Positions 1-7,892 of a stretch of 64,000 bases of DNA are shown here, in pieces; the first letter of the stretch is position 1, and the number at the start of each line of letters is the position of its first letter. The stretch covers positions 62,001 through 126,000 of the forward strand of contig NZ_JAGEOJ010000007.1 of assembly GCF_017573505.1 (NCBI RefSeq). The letters run 5' to 3'. The position numbers were made by a program, and so were the translations under genes. The notes beneath the pieces were generated by a model, which did not search any database, had not been told where the DNA came from, and was given only the letters and a program-made list of their open reading frames with translations. The stretch is from Actinomadura barringtoniae (lineage in GTDB: Bacteria; Actinomycetota; Actinomycetes; Streptosporangiales; Streptosporangiaceae).

Positions 1-513
1 GGCTGGATGGGCAGCGGCGACGTCGAGGTGCCGACCGCCGTGGAGTGGGCGACGTTCCGGATGTCGCCCGCCAGCGCCGAGTACATGCGCACGTCCATGG
101 AGAGCGTCGGCGCGCTGATCACCGGCCGCCACCTGTTCGACATCACCCAGGGCTGGGGCGGCACCCACCCGCTGGGCGTGCCGATCGTGGTCGTCACCCA
201 CCGCGAGGCCCCCGCCGACTGGCCGCACACCGAGACGTTCACCTTCACCGGCGGCGTCGAGGAGGCGGTCGAGGCCGCCACGAAGGCCGCCGGGGACAAG
301 GACGTCGTGGTCGCCAGCGCCAAGATCGCCCAGCAGTGCCTGGACGCGGGCCTGCTGGACGCCGTCCACATCGACCTGGTGCCGGTGCTGCTCGGGTCGG
401 GCGTCCGCTGGTTCGAGAACCTCGGCAAGTCCCCGGTGCAGTTCGGCGACCCGACCGTCATCGAGGGCAACGGCGTGACCCACCTCGCCTACGAGGTCAC
501 CAAGCGAGCGTGA
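1..513 (+). CDS. Dihydrofolate reductase-family (RibD C-terminal-like) protein, 5' partial
   Basis: The frame is open from base 1 and ends in TGA, so the N-terminus lies outside the window; the ATG at position 7 is internal. Visible features are a family-typical 'ALITGRHLFD' segment, a central 'GDKDVVVASAKIAQQCLDAGLLDAVHIDLVPVLLG' type core (glycine turn, then 'LLD' before the strand) and a C-terminal 'THLAYEV' strand, as in the RibD C-terminal/DHFR-like fold. These proteins bind NADPH; most have no proven substrate. A second family member lies at 20585-21160. Family call is firm, function unknown. Confidence 0.85.
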   Translation, partial: GWMGSGDVEVPTAVEWATFRMSPASAEYMRTSMESVGALITGRHLFDITQGWGGTHPLGVPIVVVTHREAPADWPHTETFTFTGGVEEAVEAATKAAGDKDVVVASAKIAQQCLDAGLLDAVHIDLVPVLLGSGVRWFENLGKSPVQFGDPTVIEGNGVTHLAYEVTKRA

Positions 514-534
514 CCCGCCACCGATCCGGTCTGG

Positions 535-1239
535 TCAGCCGCCCGACTCGACCAGCCCGCTCTGGTACGCCGAAGCCACGGCCTGCGCGCGATCGCGCAG
601 GCCGAGCTTCATGAGGACCCGGGTGAAGTGCGTCTTCACCGTCGCCTCGCTGATCACCAGGCGGGCGGCGATCTCCGCGTTCGACAGGCCCCGCGCGACC
701 TCCTTGAGGATCTGGAGCTCGCGCGGGGTCAGTCCGCGCAGCCGTTCCGGCGGCACCGACGCGGGCTGTGAACGCGTCGTGAGCTCGCGCACCAGCCGCC
801 CCGTCACCACCGGATCGAGCCACCCGTGCCCCGCCGCCACCGCGCGCACGGCGAGCACCAGCTCGGCCGGGCCGGTGAACTTCAGCAGGAACCCGGCGGC
901 GCCCGAACGCAGCGCGTCGATCACCAGGTCGTCGGCGTCGTACGTCGTGAGGATGAGGACGCGGACCGGCGGATCGGGCCCGTCCGCGACGCCGGCGCGG
1001 GACGCGACGCCCGCGCGGGCAGCGTCCGCGACGATGGCGCGGGTCGCCTCCACGCCGTCCATGCCGGGCATCCGCACGTCCATGACCACGACCTGCGGGC
1101 CCAGCAGGCGGGCCGCCTCGACGGCCGCCGCGCCGTCGCCGACCTGGCCCACCACCTCGATGTCCGGCTCGGCGTCCAGCAGCATGGCGAGCCCCGCCCG
1201 CATCACCGGCTGGTCGTCGGCCAGCAGCACTCGGATCAT
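535..1239 (-). CDS. LuxR/NarL-family response regulator
   Basis: 234 residues from ATG at 1239, chosen because a GGGGG-type ribosome site precedes it and the protein then opens with the classic receiver strand 'MIRVLLADDQ'; a longer frame to 1335 adds a non-homologous tail. N-terminal receiver domain with phosphoacceptor Asp in 'VVMDVRMPGMDG' and conserved Lys in 'FLLKF', then a C-terminal LuxR helix-turn-helix ('LTPRELQILKEVARGLSNAEIA'). About 18 extra Ala/Gly/Arg-rich residues (RAGVASRAGVA repeat) sit between receiver helix 3 and strand 4, which is unusual. No sensor kinase gene is adjacent, so it is an orphan here. A divergent Ser/Thr kinase gene starts 192 bp away; any functional link is inference. 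Confidence 0.92.
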   Translation of the reverse strand: MIRVLLADDQPVMRAGLAMLLDAEPDIEVVGQVGDGAAAVEAARLLGPQVVVMDVRMPGMDGVEATRAIVADAARAGVASRAGVADGPDPPVRVLILTTYDADDLVIDALRSGAAGFLLKFTGPAELVLAVRAVAAGHGWLDPVVTGRLVRELTTRSQPASVPPERLRGLTPRELQILKEVARGLSNAEIAARLVISEATVKTHFTRVLMKLGLRDRAQAVASAYQSGLVESGG

Positions 1240-1431
1240 CGAAACCCCCGTGGGGCCACCGCGTCTGAGAGCCGGCGCGGCGCCCCTACGTCCATGAAAC
1301 ACCGCGGCCTCCCGCCGGGAAACCGGATACTTCAACGGTCTTAGGCCCGCGCCGGACTACGCGCCTGGGTGCAGGGCAAGTCCACCGCACCGGTGGACGA
1401 TTCCGGCCACGGACCGCGTCACCATGGCGCG

Positions 1432-2721
1432 ATGGCCAGACTGCGCCCGGACGACCCCCAGCGCCTCGGGACCTACTACGTGATCAAGCGCCTCGGCGAG
1501 GGCGGCCAGGGCGTCGTCTTCCTCGCCCGCGACCTCGCCGGAACGAGCGTGGCGATCAAGCTGCTGCACGCCGACCTGACCGCGACCGCGCGGCGCCACT
1601 TCACGCACGAGGTCGGGGCGGCGCGGAAGGTCGCCAAGTTCTGCACGGCGCAGGTGCTGGCGGCCGATGTGGAGGGCGGCCGTCCCTACATCGTCAGCGA
1701 GTACGTGCCGGGACCGTCGCTCGCGCACGAGGTCGACGACATCGGGCCCCTGCGCGGCGGCGTCCTGGACCGGCTCGCGATCGGCACCGCCACCGCGCTG
1801 GTCGCCATCCACCAGGCCGGCATCGTGCACCGCGACCTCAAACCGGCGAACGTGATCCTCGGCCCGGACGGCCCGCGCGTGATCGACTTCGGGCTGGCAC
1901 GCGCGCTGGACGCGACCGTCACCGACGGCCGTGCGACGGCCGGGACCCCCGCGTACATGTCACCGGAGCAGTTCACCGGCAAGGGCATCAGCCGGGCCAC
2001 GGACGTTTTCGCCTGGGCTGCCACGATCGCCTACGCCTCGACAGGCTCACCGGTCTTCGGCTCCGGCACTCTCGCGGTCCTGATGTATCGCGTTCTCCAC
2101 GACGAGCCGAGCCTGGACGGAGTGCCCAGCCACCTCCGCGGCCTGATCCTGCGCTGCCTGGCCAAGGAACCCGCGCAACGCCCAACCGCCCAGCGCGTCC
2201 TCACCGAGTTGCTCGGCATGGAAGCCGACTCCACACCCTCCGAGCTTCCAGCCGCCGTTCTCACCCAGGGCGTGGTCCGCGCCGACGCACGCAGAAGACC
2301 CCGAGCCACGCCCCTAGTCCGGCGCATCAGCCTCACCGCCATCGCCGCGTCCATCGCAGCGACGGCCGCCGTCGGCTACGCGGCGGCCGGGCGGACCACC
2401 GAGCACCCACAGCCCCCACGCACCCCCGCGCCGTCCACCACCCTGTCCACATCAGCAGAGGAACGCCCTCCGGACACCACGATCGAGGTGCCGGGCCCGA
2501 CCTCCACCGTCACCGTGACGACCACCCCCGAGCCCGACATCATCTGGCCCCCAGCCAACCCACCGGTATCTCCGACGCCGACCCTTCCGGAGACGACACC
2601 GACGCCAACGCCGACGGCGTCTCCGACGGAAACCCCGTCAGAGACGCCCAAGGCCAAGGTGCGGGTCAGCGAGAGACCGTTCGGCCCGTCTAGCCCGTCG
2701 GACGGAAATGGCGGAAGTTGA
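1432..2721 (+). CDS. Ser/Thr protein kinase (PknB-type), membrane anchored
   Basis: 429 residues from ATG 1432, where 'MARLRPDDPQRLGTYYVIKRLGEGGQG' begins the kinase fold; an in-frame start at 1369 is less likely. The glycine loop GEGGQGVV, the lysine in 'VAIKLL', the catalytic loop 'HRDLKPANV', 'DFGLAR' and 'GTPAYMSPEQ' are all present, so the kinase should be active. The kinase domain is followed by a hydrophobic segment near residues 305-330 and a Pro/Thr/Ser-rich C-terminus, probably outside the membrane, with no PASTA repeats. The final 32 bp overlap the convergent gene that ends at 2690. Substrate unknown. Confidence 0.93.
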   Translation: MARLRPDDPQRLGTYYVIKRLGEGGQGVVFLARDLAGTSVAIKLLHADLTATARRHFTHEVGAARKVAKFCTAQVLAADVEGGRPYIVSEYVPGPSLAHEVDDIGPLRGGVLDRLAIGTATALVAIHQAGIVHRDLKPANVILGPDGPRVIDFGLARALDATVTDGRATAGTPAYMSPEQFTGKGISRATDVFAWAATIAYASTGSPVFGSGTLAVLMYRVLHDEPSLDGVPSHLRGLILRCLAKEPAQRPTAQRVLTELLGMEADSTPSELPAAVLTQGVVRADARRRPRATPLVRRISLTAIAASIAATAAVGYAAAGRTTEHPQPPRTPAPSTTLSTSAEERPPDTTIEVPGPTSTVTVTTTPEPDIIWPPANPPVSPTPTLPETTPTPTPTASPTETPSETPKAKVRVSERPFGPSSPSDGNGGS

Positions 2722-3475
2722 CTGAGACGCGGTTCGGGGCGACGTCCAGGACGTGCATCGTCGTGCCGTCTGAGCGCGGGAGGAACGTCAGGCCTTCGAC
2801 TTCGGTGCCTGAGGGCACTGGGAGGTCTAGGGCCTTGGTGACGGCGCCGCTGTCCAGGTCGACCTCGTAGACGGCCTTGGTGCCACTGTCGGAGGTGGCG
2901 TAGAGGTGGCCTTGGTAGACGTGCGCGCCTTGGAGGTGCGGGATGGTCTGGCTGAGCGGGATGCGCTTGACCAGCTGGCCGTTGGCCAGGCTGTAGGCGT
3001 TGATGGCGGTCGCGTCGTACTCGGAGGACAGGATGAAGCCGCGTTCGGCGTCGACCGCGGTCCAGGGGACGCCGTCGCGCTGGATCTCCTGCGGAAGCGC
3101 GTAGGCGGTGCCCGTGTAGGAGAGGTTGGAGGCGTTGTAGAGGGCGATGTAGGGGTGCTGGTAGGCGTCCCCGTCCTCGATCGGCGCGTAGATCTTGCCG
3201 TTGTAGTAGTCGATCCCGCCGATGTGGTTGGAGCCCTTCAGCGCGAACGCCGCCGGGATCGCCAGGGTGTTGTTCGACAGCGTCTTCTTGCCGTCCAGCG
3301 AGACGCGGCTCAGCCCGTACTGCCAGGAGAAGTACCAGGCCTGCCCGTCGCTGGTGACGCCCTGCGAACGCTGGAGCGCGTCGGTCAGGTAGAACGTGTC
3401 GCTGGAGGTCTGCTGCCAGCCGGTCGCGGTGGTCATGGCCGCCGCGAGCGAGACGGCCAGAATGCCGTTGAGCAT
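2690..3475 (-). CDS. Secreted protein of unknown function, probable beta-propeller
   Basis: About 261 residues with a short N-terminal signal peptide (LAVSLAAAMTTATG). The body is a run of strand-rich repeats with Trp, Tyr and Gly-Asp turns ('GVTSDGQAWYFSWQYGLSRVSLDGK', 'GAHVYQGHLYATSDSG'), the look of a secreted propeller or SMP-30-like fold. Start ATG 3475 is preceded by GGGAG at about 6 nt; GTG 3478 is the alternative. It lies 28 bp downstream of the tyrosine phosphatase gene and is probably cotranscribed with it. Its last 32 bp overlap the kinase gene tail-to-tail. No enzyme motif recognised. Confidence 0.78.
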   Translation of the reverse strand: MLNGILAVSLAAAMTTATGWQQTSSDTFYLTDALQRSQGVTSDGQAWYFSWQYGLSRVSLDGKKTLSNNTLAIPAAFALKGSNHIGGIDYYNGKIYAPIEDGDAYQHPYIALYNASNLSYTGTAYALPQEIQRDGVPWTAVDAERGFILSSEYDATAINAYSLANGQLVKRIPLSQTIPHLQGAHVYQGHLYATSDSGTKAVYEVDLDSGAVTKALDLPVPSGTEVEGLTFLPRSDGTTMHVLDVAPNRVSVNFRHFRPTG

Positions 3476-3506
3476 CACGTACTCCCGTTCAGGAGGCGGG
3501 CGGCGG

Positions 3507-4547
3507 TCAGGAGGCCAGCAGGCGCGACTTGAGCGCGGCGATGGTGGCGTCGGACAGGCCGAGGCCCTTGTGCACGTACGCGTCGAAGCTGCCGTACGAG
3601 CGGTTCACCTCGGCGAACGCGGCGTCGAGCCAGTTCGCGCGGACGCTGTCGCCGCCGTAGTAGGTGTTGCTCGCCAGGAAGTCGTTGTAGACGGTGGTGC
3701 GGTCGACGCCGAGGATCGTCAGCAGGACGGCGGCGCCCCAGCCGGTGCGGTCCTTGCCTGCGGTGCAGTGGAAGACGGCCGACGCGGGCTGCGAGGCCAG
3801 GGCGTTCATCAGGTCGCGGTAGGCGATGCGGGCGCTCGGGGCGTTCACCATCAGCCGGTAGCCGAGGTTCTGCTCGGCGTCCTTGGACGACTTCAGCAGG
3901 AACGGCAGGGCCAGCAGCAGCGCGAGCGTCAGGTCGGGTCCGGTCGGCAGGCCCTTGGTGATGTCGATCAGGTCGGCGACCTGGTACGTGGCGCCCGCCG
4001 GGATCTTGTCGGGATCGTCGCTGCGCTCCGAGCCGTTCCGCAGGTCCACGACCAGCTTCACGTTGTCGGCGGTGAGGCTGTTCAGCTCGTTCTGGTCGAG
4101 CTCGGACAGCTTGTTGGAGCGGTAGAACGCGCCCATCCGCACCCAGTGGCCGTCGGCGGTCCGGTAGCCGCCGACGTCGCGGAAGTTGCGGGCGTGCGCC
4201 AGGTGCAGCGAACGGTCCGCGACCACCAGCGGGGTGCCGTGCGCGGGAACCAGCCGGAAGTACCAGCGCGGTGCGGCGGGCAGGGCGGGGACCGTGAGTG
4301 AGCCCGTCGCGCCGCCGGAGCCGACGGCCGTTCCGGCGCCGCCGCCCGAGGCGTCGGTGGTGGCGGTGACCGCGACGGTCCCCGCGTCGGGCGCCTGCCA
4401 GCCGACCGTGTAGCTGCCGTCGGCGGCCTGGGTGACCGTGGCGGCGGTGAAGACCGAGCCGGTGGCCGCCTGCGCGGACGTCGCGACGGCCGGTGTCACG
4501 GGTGCCAGAAGGACGAGTGCGGAGGTCATCGCGATGGCGACGCGCAT
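3507..4547 (-). CDS. Secreted tyrosine/serine protein phosphatase
   Basis: 346 residues from ATG 4547, preceded by GAGGAG; upstream in-frame codons lack signal-peptide character. A signal peptide (residues about 1-28, ending AQA) is followed by a Thr/Ala/Gly-rich fibronectin-like stretch and then a tyrosine phosphatase domain of the Y_phosphatase3 type. The signature loop 'HCTAGKDRTGW' supplies the catalytic Cys and Arg, and 'RNFRDVGGYRT' is the typical entry motif. It should act outside the cell on phosphotyrosine, phosphoserine or phosphoinositide substrates. It is the middle gene of a run of three exported proteins on the minus strand. Confidence 0.92.
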   Translation of the reverse strand: MRVAIAMTSALVLLAPVTPAVATSAQAATGSVFTAATVTQAADGSYTVGWQAPDAGTVAVTATTDASGGGAGTAVGSGGATGSLTVPALPAAPRWYFRLVPAHGTPLVVADRSLHLAHARNFRDVGGYRTADGHWVRMGAFYRSNKLSELDQNELNSLTADNVKLVVDLRNGSERSDDPDKIPAGATYQVADLIDITKGLPTGPDLTLALLLALPFLLKSSKDAEQNLGYRLMVNAPSARIAYRDLMNALASQPASAVFHCTAGKDRTGWGAAVLLTILGVDRTTVYNDFLASNTYYGGDSVRANWLDAAFAEVNRSYGSFDAYVHKGLGLSDATIAALKSRLLAS

Positions 4548-4587
4548 GGGAGTCTGCTCCTCAAGAGGGGGCTGCGGGAGAGAGTTG

Positions 4588-6591
4588 TCAGCCTTGCGGG
4601 GGGATCGTGCAGGGCGCTCCCGCACAGGTGTCGATCAACTGTCCGGTGCGCAAAAACTCGGCGAGCTGCGACATCGCCTCGGCGGAGCCGCGGGTCGAGC
4701 CGTGCGGATCGTCGCCGGCGGTGTTGGGGGTGTTGGTCAGCGGCGGAGCGGGCGTGCCGGCGTCCCAGATGACCAGCGACGAGCCGTCGTACGGGTAACC
4801 GGGCACCGCCGACAGGTCCCAGAACGGGGTCACGTCGGGCTTGCGGCCGGGCGCCATCGCGGGCTGCCGGACCCGCACGTCGCCCATCGTGCGGGCCATC
4901 ACCTCGGTGGCGATGTTGGCCACCTGGTGGTCGCCGAACGCCTCGTGGACCAGGACCTTGTGCGCGGGCGTGCCCGGCAGCGGGTCGCGGGTGACGTGCG
5001 CGGCGTAGCCGTCGCCCTCGCCGCGGTCCCACAGCATCTGGATGAGGTTGAGGACGAGCTGCTGCTCCATCTTGTCCGGGTAGCTGATGTTGAGGATCTG
5101 CTCGTACTCGGAGAAGTCGACGCTGCGGTTCAGCATGGTGCTGTAGTTGATGCCGGGGACGATCAGCGCCGACCGGGTGAAGTCCTTGGCGAGCGCGGTG
5201 AGCGCCACGCCCTGGATGCCGCCCTGGCTGGCGCCCGCGTAGGCGAGGCCGCCGCCGATGAACGACTTTCCGGCGGGCGTCTGGAACGCGGTGGAGCTCG
5301 CGAAGCCCTGCGGGTGGATCAGGTCGCGGCCGAGGAACTGGAAGTCCAGGTAGCTTTGCTGCTGCCGGTCCGGAACGGTGTTGAACCGCGAGATGTTGAG
5401 CAGCACGCTCGCCACGTTCGGCACGTCGCCGGTGGCCATCCCGATCCAGTCGGTCGCGCAGATCAGGATGTTGTGGTCCTGCGAGGCCTTGCGCAGCTTC
5501 TCGCTGTCGATCTCGCTCGCGCTGCCGAGCAGTCCGTGCCCGTACATCACCGGTTGCGCGGGCTCGTTGAGCGCGCTGCGCGGGACGTTGCAGCGGAAGT
5601 TGGCCTTCTGCACGTTGCCGGGCAACTGCTCGGGGAGGCCGTTCTTGCCGTAGTGCAGCGAAGACCCGGCCGGGCCGCCGGGCAGGTCGAGGTAGCTGGG
5701 CACGTCCACGGTGCCCTCGACCCGCCGCGCCAGGTAGGGATCCTGGTCGGTCGTGAAGTCGGTGACCTTGTCGACCTTGAACGTGGGCGCCTTGCCGCCG
5801 AGCTTGCCGAACGCGTCGTCGCGCATGTGGATCGCGCGCTCGGTCAGGCTGCGGGTGGAGGCGACCGTGAAGTCCCAGGCCAGGTACAGCCCGTCAGTGG
5901 AGACGTGGTGGCCGTTCAGCTCACTGACGGTGCGGCGCAGCGCGTCGCCGCGGGCCTTCTCCGTGCCGCCGATCGTCTTGCCCGACAGCATCCGCTGCAC
6001 GGCGTCCGTCGGCTTGATCGCGTTCCCGCTCGCGTCCTTCAGGTTGCGCAGCAACACCAGGTAGCGGTGCCCCTCGCGGAAGTTGCGGGCGGGGCGAACG
6101 AGCAGCAGCCGCCGCGACTCGGACGCGTTCGCGTCCAGCTCTGCGAAATAGGGCCAGCGCTCACCGGTGGCGGCGTCCACCAGCGCGATCGGGGCGTCCG
6201 GCGCCAGCGACCGCGCCATGTCGGTGATCGGCGCCGCGCCGGTCTTGGCCAGGTCGAGGCCCGGCACCCTGGTCAGCATCGCCGACCCCGGAGAGAAGCC
6301 GTCGCTGCGGTTCCACTCCTTGGGGTCGATCGGGACCGCACCGACCGCGCGCGGCGTCGCCAGCGGCGACAGGTTCACCCGCCGCCCGGTCGCCGTACCG
6401 GAGTCGGCGACCGTGAACCAGTTGTTCGGGAACGGCAGCATGCACGCGGCCGTGTCGGCGGGATCGCAGACGTGATCCGCGGCCGACGCGCCCGCCGCCG
6501 CGGAGGCCTGCACGGCCTGGGCGGCGGGCGGCGCGACGAGCGCGGCTGCGATCAGTGCGGCGGCGGTGACCAGAGGCCGGAGCAGCTTCAT
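4588..6591 (-). CDS. Secreted alpha/beta hydrolase, lipase-like
   Basis: 667 residues from ATG 6591 (MKLLRPLVTAAAL), which starts a clear signal peptide ending in AQA; 19 upstream in-frame codons lack that. The mature N-terminus has the 'CMLPFPNNWFT' motif typical of large extracellular lipase-like hydrolases. 'MYGHGLLGS' is the oxyanion region and 'YAGASQGGIQG' carries the nucleophile Ser; the acid and histidine are probably in the C-terminal part ('HEAFGDHQVAN'). Two C-terminal Cys near the end may form a disulfide. The ribosome site is weak. It is the first gene of the three-gene exported operon and lies 40 bp upstream of the phosphatase gene. Confidence 0.85.
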   Translation of the reverse strand: MKLLRPLVTAAALIAAALVAPPAAQAVQASAAAGASAADHVCDPADTAACMLPFPNNWFTVADSGTATGRRVNLSPLATPRAVGAVPIDPKEWNRSDGFSPGSAMLTRVPGLDLAKTGAAPITDMARSLAPDAPIALVDAATGERWPYFAELDANASESRRLLLVRPARNFREGHRYLVLLRNLKDASGNAIKPTDAVQRMLSGKTIGGTEKARGDALRRTVSELNGHHVSTDGLYLAWDFTVASTRSLTERAIHMRDDAFGKLGGKAPTFKVDKVTDFTTDQDPYLARRVEGTVDVPSYLDLPGGPAGSSLHYGKNGLPEQLPGNVQKANFRCNVPRSALNEPAQPVMYGHGLLGSASEIDSEKLRKASQDHNILICATDWIGMATGDVPNVASVLLNISRFNTVPDRQQQSYLDFQFLGRDLIHPQGFASSTAFQTPAGKSFIGGGLAYAGASQGGIQGVALTALAKDFTRSALIVPGINYSTMLNRSVDFSEYEQILNISYPDKMEQQLVLNLIQMLWDRGEGDGYAAHVTRDPLPGTPAHKVLVHEAFGDHQVANIATEVMARTMGDVRVRQPAMAPGRKPDVTPFWDLSAVPGYPYDGSSLVIWDAGTPAPPLTNTPNTAGDDPHGSTRGSAEAMSQLAEFLRTGQLIDTCAGAPCTIPPQG

Positions 6592-6725
6592 CGGATGCCT
6601 ACAGCGTGGAGACCTCGCCTTTGATGGCGGAGAGGAAGCGCGGCGCAAAACGGCAAAGTGATCCCCCTTCCCGGGATGGTTCGCATTGAGTGGTCTTGTC
6701 GGTGCCGTCGGTTACCGTGCGGGGC

Positions 6726-6825
6726 GTGAAGCCGGTGGTGCAGGTGAAGTTGCTGCCGTCGCCCGAGGAGGCGGCGGCGCTGGCGGCGAGCCTGCAGGCC
6801 TGCAACCAGGCCGCCGACCATGCGT
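6726..6825 (+). pseudogene. tnpB: TnpB (IS200/IS605-family accessory protein) N-terminal remnant
   Basis: From GTG 6726 the frame reads 'VKPVVQVKLLPSPEEAAALA' and continues '..LQACNQAADHAS', the standard N-terminus of actinobacterial TnpB / OrfB proteins (a strand followed by 'LLPTPEQAAALxxTLxACN'). After about 33 codons similarity stops; no RuvC or zinc-finger region follows. About 60 bp later there is a sequence like the right end of such elements. This is an internally deleted relic, not a working gene. The match is from memory of the family, not from a search. Confidence 0.7.
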
Positions 6826-6879
6826 CGGCATGCCCCATGCGGCCGTGTCATCGTCCTCTCGTCCAGGGCTGTCACGAGT

Positions 6880-6915
6880 TGCAAGCTTGGTCCCTTCAGG
6901 GCCGGGCAGTTGACC
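6880..6915 (+). mobile_element. Probable right end of a deleted IS605/IS1341-type element
   Basis: 'GTTGCAAGCTTGGTCCCTTCA' type sequence followed by 'GGGCCGGGCAGTTGAC' holds an imperfect hairpin (GGTCCC / GGGCC, about 6889-6905). A GC hairpin just before 'GTTGAC' is typical of the right end (and guide-RNA scaffold end) of actinobacterial TnpB elements. Together with the TnpB N-terminal fragment it marks a deletion derivative of roughly 200 bp, placed between two exported-hydrolase genes. The left boundary cannot be fixed by eye. Confidence 0.5.
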
Positions 6916-6917
6916 GA

Positions 6918-7802
6918 TCAGCTCCGGAGGGTGGACGAGATGATGCGGGCGTAGTTCTCCTCGCCACGCTGATTGGGGTGGAGCGGCGCGGCAAGACTGG
7001 TCGGCACATAACCTTCGAGCCACTTGGCCGACGGCGACTGGCAGGCGTCGTGGCCGGCGCTCGGGGTGACCAGGTCGATGTAGGTCATGCCGTGGCCTGA
7101 CGCCTGGCGCGCGATGACGCCGTTCATCCGGTTGACGCTGCCCTGCAGCCAGTTGGCGTCGCCGGCGGTGACCGGGACGGCGGGCCAGCAGCCGTTCTGC
7201 CTGATGTAGAGGCCGTAGCCGGTGACGACGACGCGCGCCTGCGGCGACTTGGCGCGGATCCCGTCCAGCACCGCCGACAGCTTCGGCTCGAACGCGTCGA
7301 TCCGCTGGGCGACGGTGTCGACGCCGCCCTGGGTGTACTGGTCCTTGCAGGGGGTGCCGCTCGGCGACGAGGTCGTGCAGTCCTGCGCGACCCCGACGAG
7401 CCCGGCGTCGTTGCCGCCGATGGTGAGCGTGACCAGCTTGGTGCCGGCGGTCAGCGCGTCGAACTGCGGCGGCACGGTGCCCGTCGGGACACCCGCGACG
7501 CTGGTGTCCTGCGACTGGGTCATGTGCTTGGTCGAGGCGCCGCTGCACGTCACGTCGTTCAGGCCCGCGACGTTCAGCGTGGAGGCGAGGTAGTGCGCGT
7601 AGTTGTGCGTCGAACGCCCGCAGCCCACATTGCCGGTGATGTTGGGGATCAGCGGGCCGGACGCCATCGAGTCGCCGAGCGCGACGTACTCGGGGGCGGC
7701 GGCCTGCGCGGCGGGCGAGAGGCTGAGGGCGGCGAGGGCGGTGACCGCGGGGACGAAGGTGGCGACGGACCGTCTGAACGCGGGGCGGGACGTGAGCGGC
7801 AC
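6918..7802 (-). CDS. Secreted SGNH/GDSL esterase
   Basis: 294 residues from GTG 7802, which has AAGGAGGA at ideal spacing; a much longer open frame upstream lacks homology. The signal peptide ends 'AAQAAAPEY'. Block I 'VALGDSMASG' holds the nucleophile Ser, 'TIGGNDAG' is block III with Asn in the oxyanion hole, and 'LHPNQRGEENYA' gives the C-terminal His, so all SGNH residues are present. Three disulfide-type Cys pairs resemble Streptomyces extracellular lipases of this family. Substrate is probably an ester or lipid. A PucR-type regulator is transcribed divergently 90 bp away. Confidence 0.93.
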   Translation of the reverse strand: MPLTSRPAFRRSVATFVPAVTALAALSLSPAAQAAAPEYVALGDSMASGPLIPNITGNVGCGRSTHNYAHYLASTLNVAGLNDVTCSGASTKHMTQSQDTSVAGVPTGTVPPQFDALTAGTKLVTLTIGGNDAGLVGVAQDCTTSSPSGTPCKDQYTQGGVDTVAQRIDAFEPKLSAVLDGIRAKSPQARVVVTGYGLYIRQNGCWPAVPVTAGDANWLQGSVNRMNGVIARQASGHGMTYIDLVTPSAGHDACQSPSAKWLEGYVPTSLAAPLHPNQRGEENYARIISSTLRS

Positions 7803-7892
7803 GGGGTCCTCCTTGGGTGGCTGTGCAATGATCCGGCCGCTCGACCCGATGATTCTCAGTGAAATATCCAGAAATGGGCGGAGGGTCCTGTG

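Noticed and set aside
4432..6624. 730-aa plus-strand ORF antisense to the lipase gene
   Set aside because: It is a shadow of the GC-rich codon pattern; the minus strand has a signal peptide and hydrolase motifs.
6599..6838. 79-aa minus-strand ORF upstream of the lipase gene
   Set aside because: It is antisense to the TnpB fragment, which explains the sequence better.
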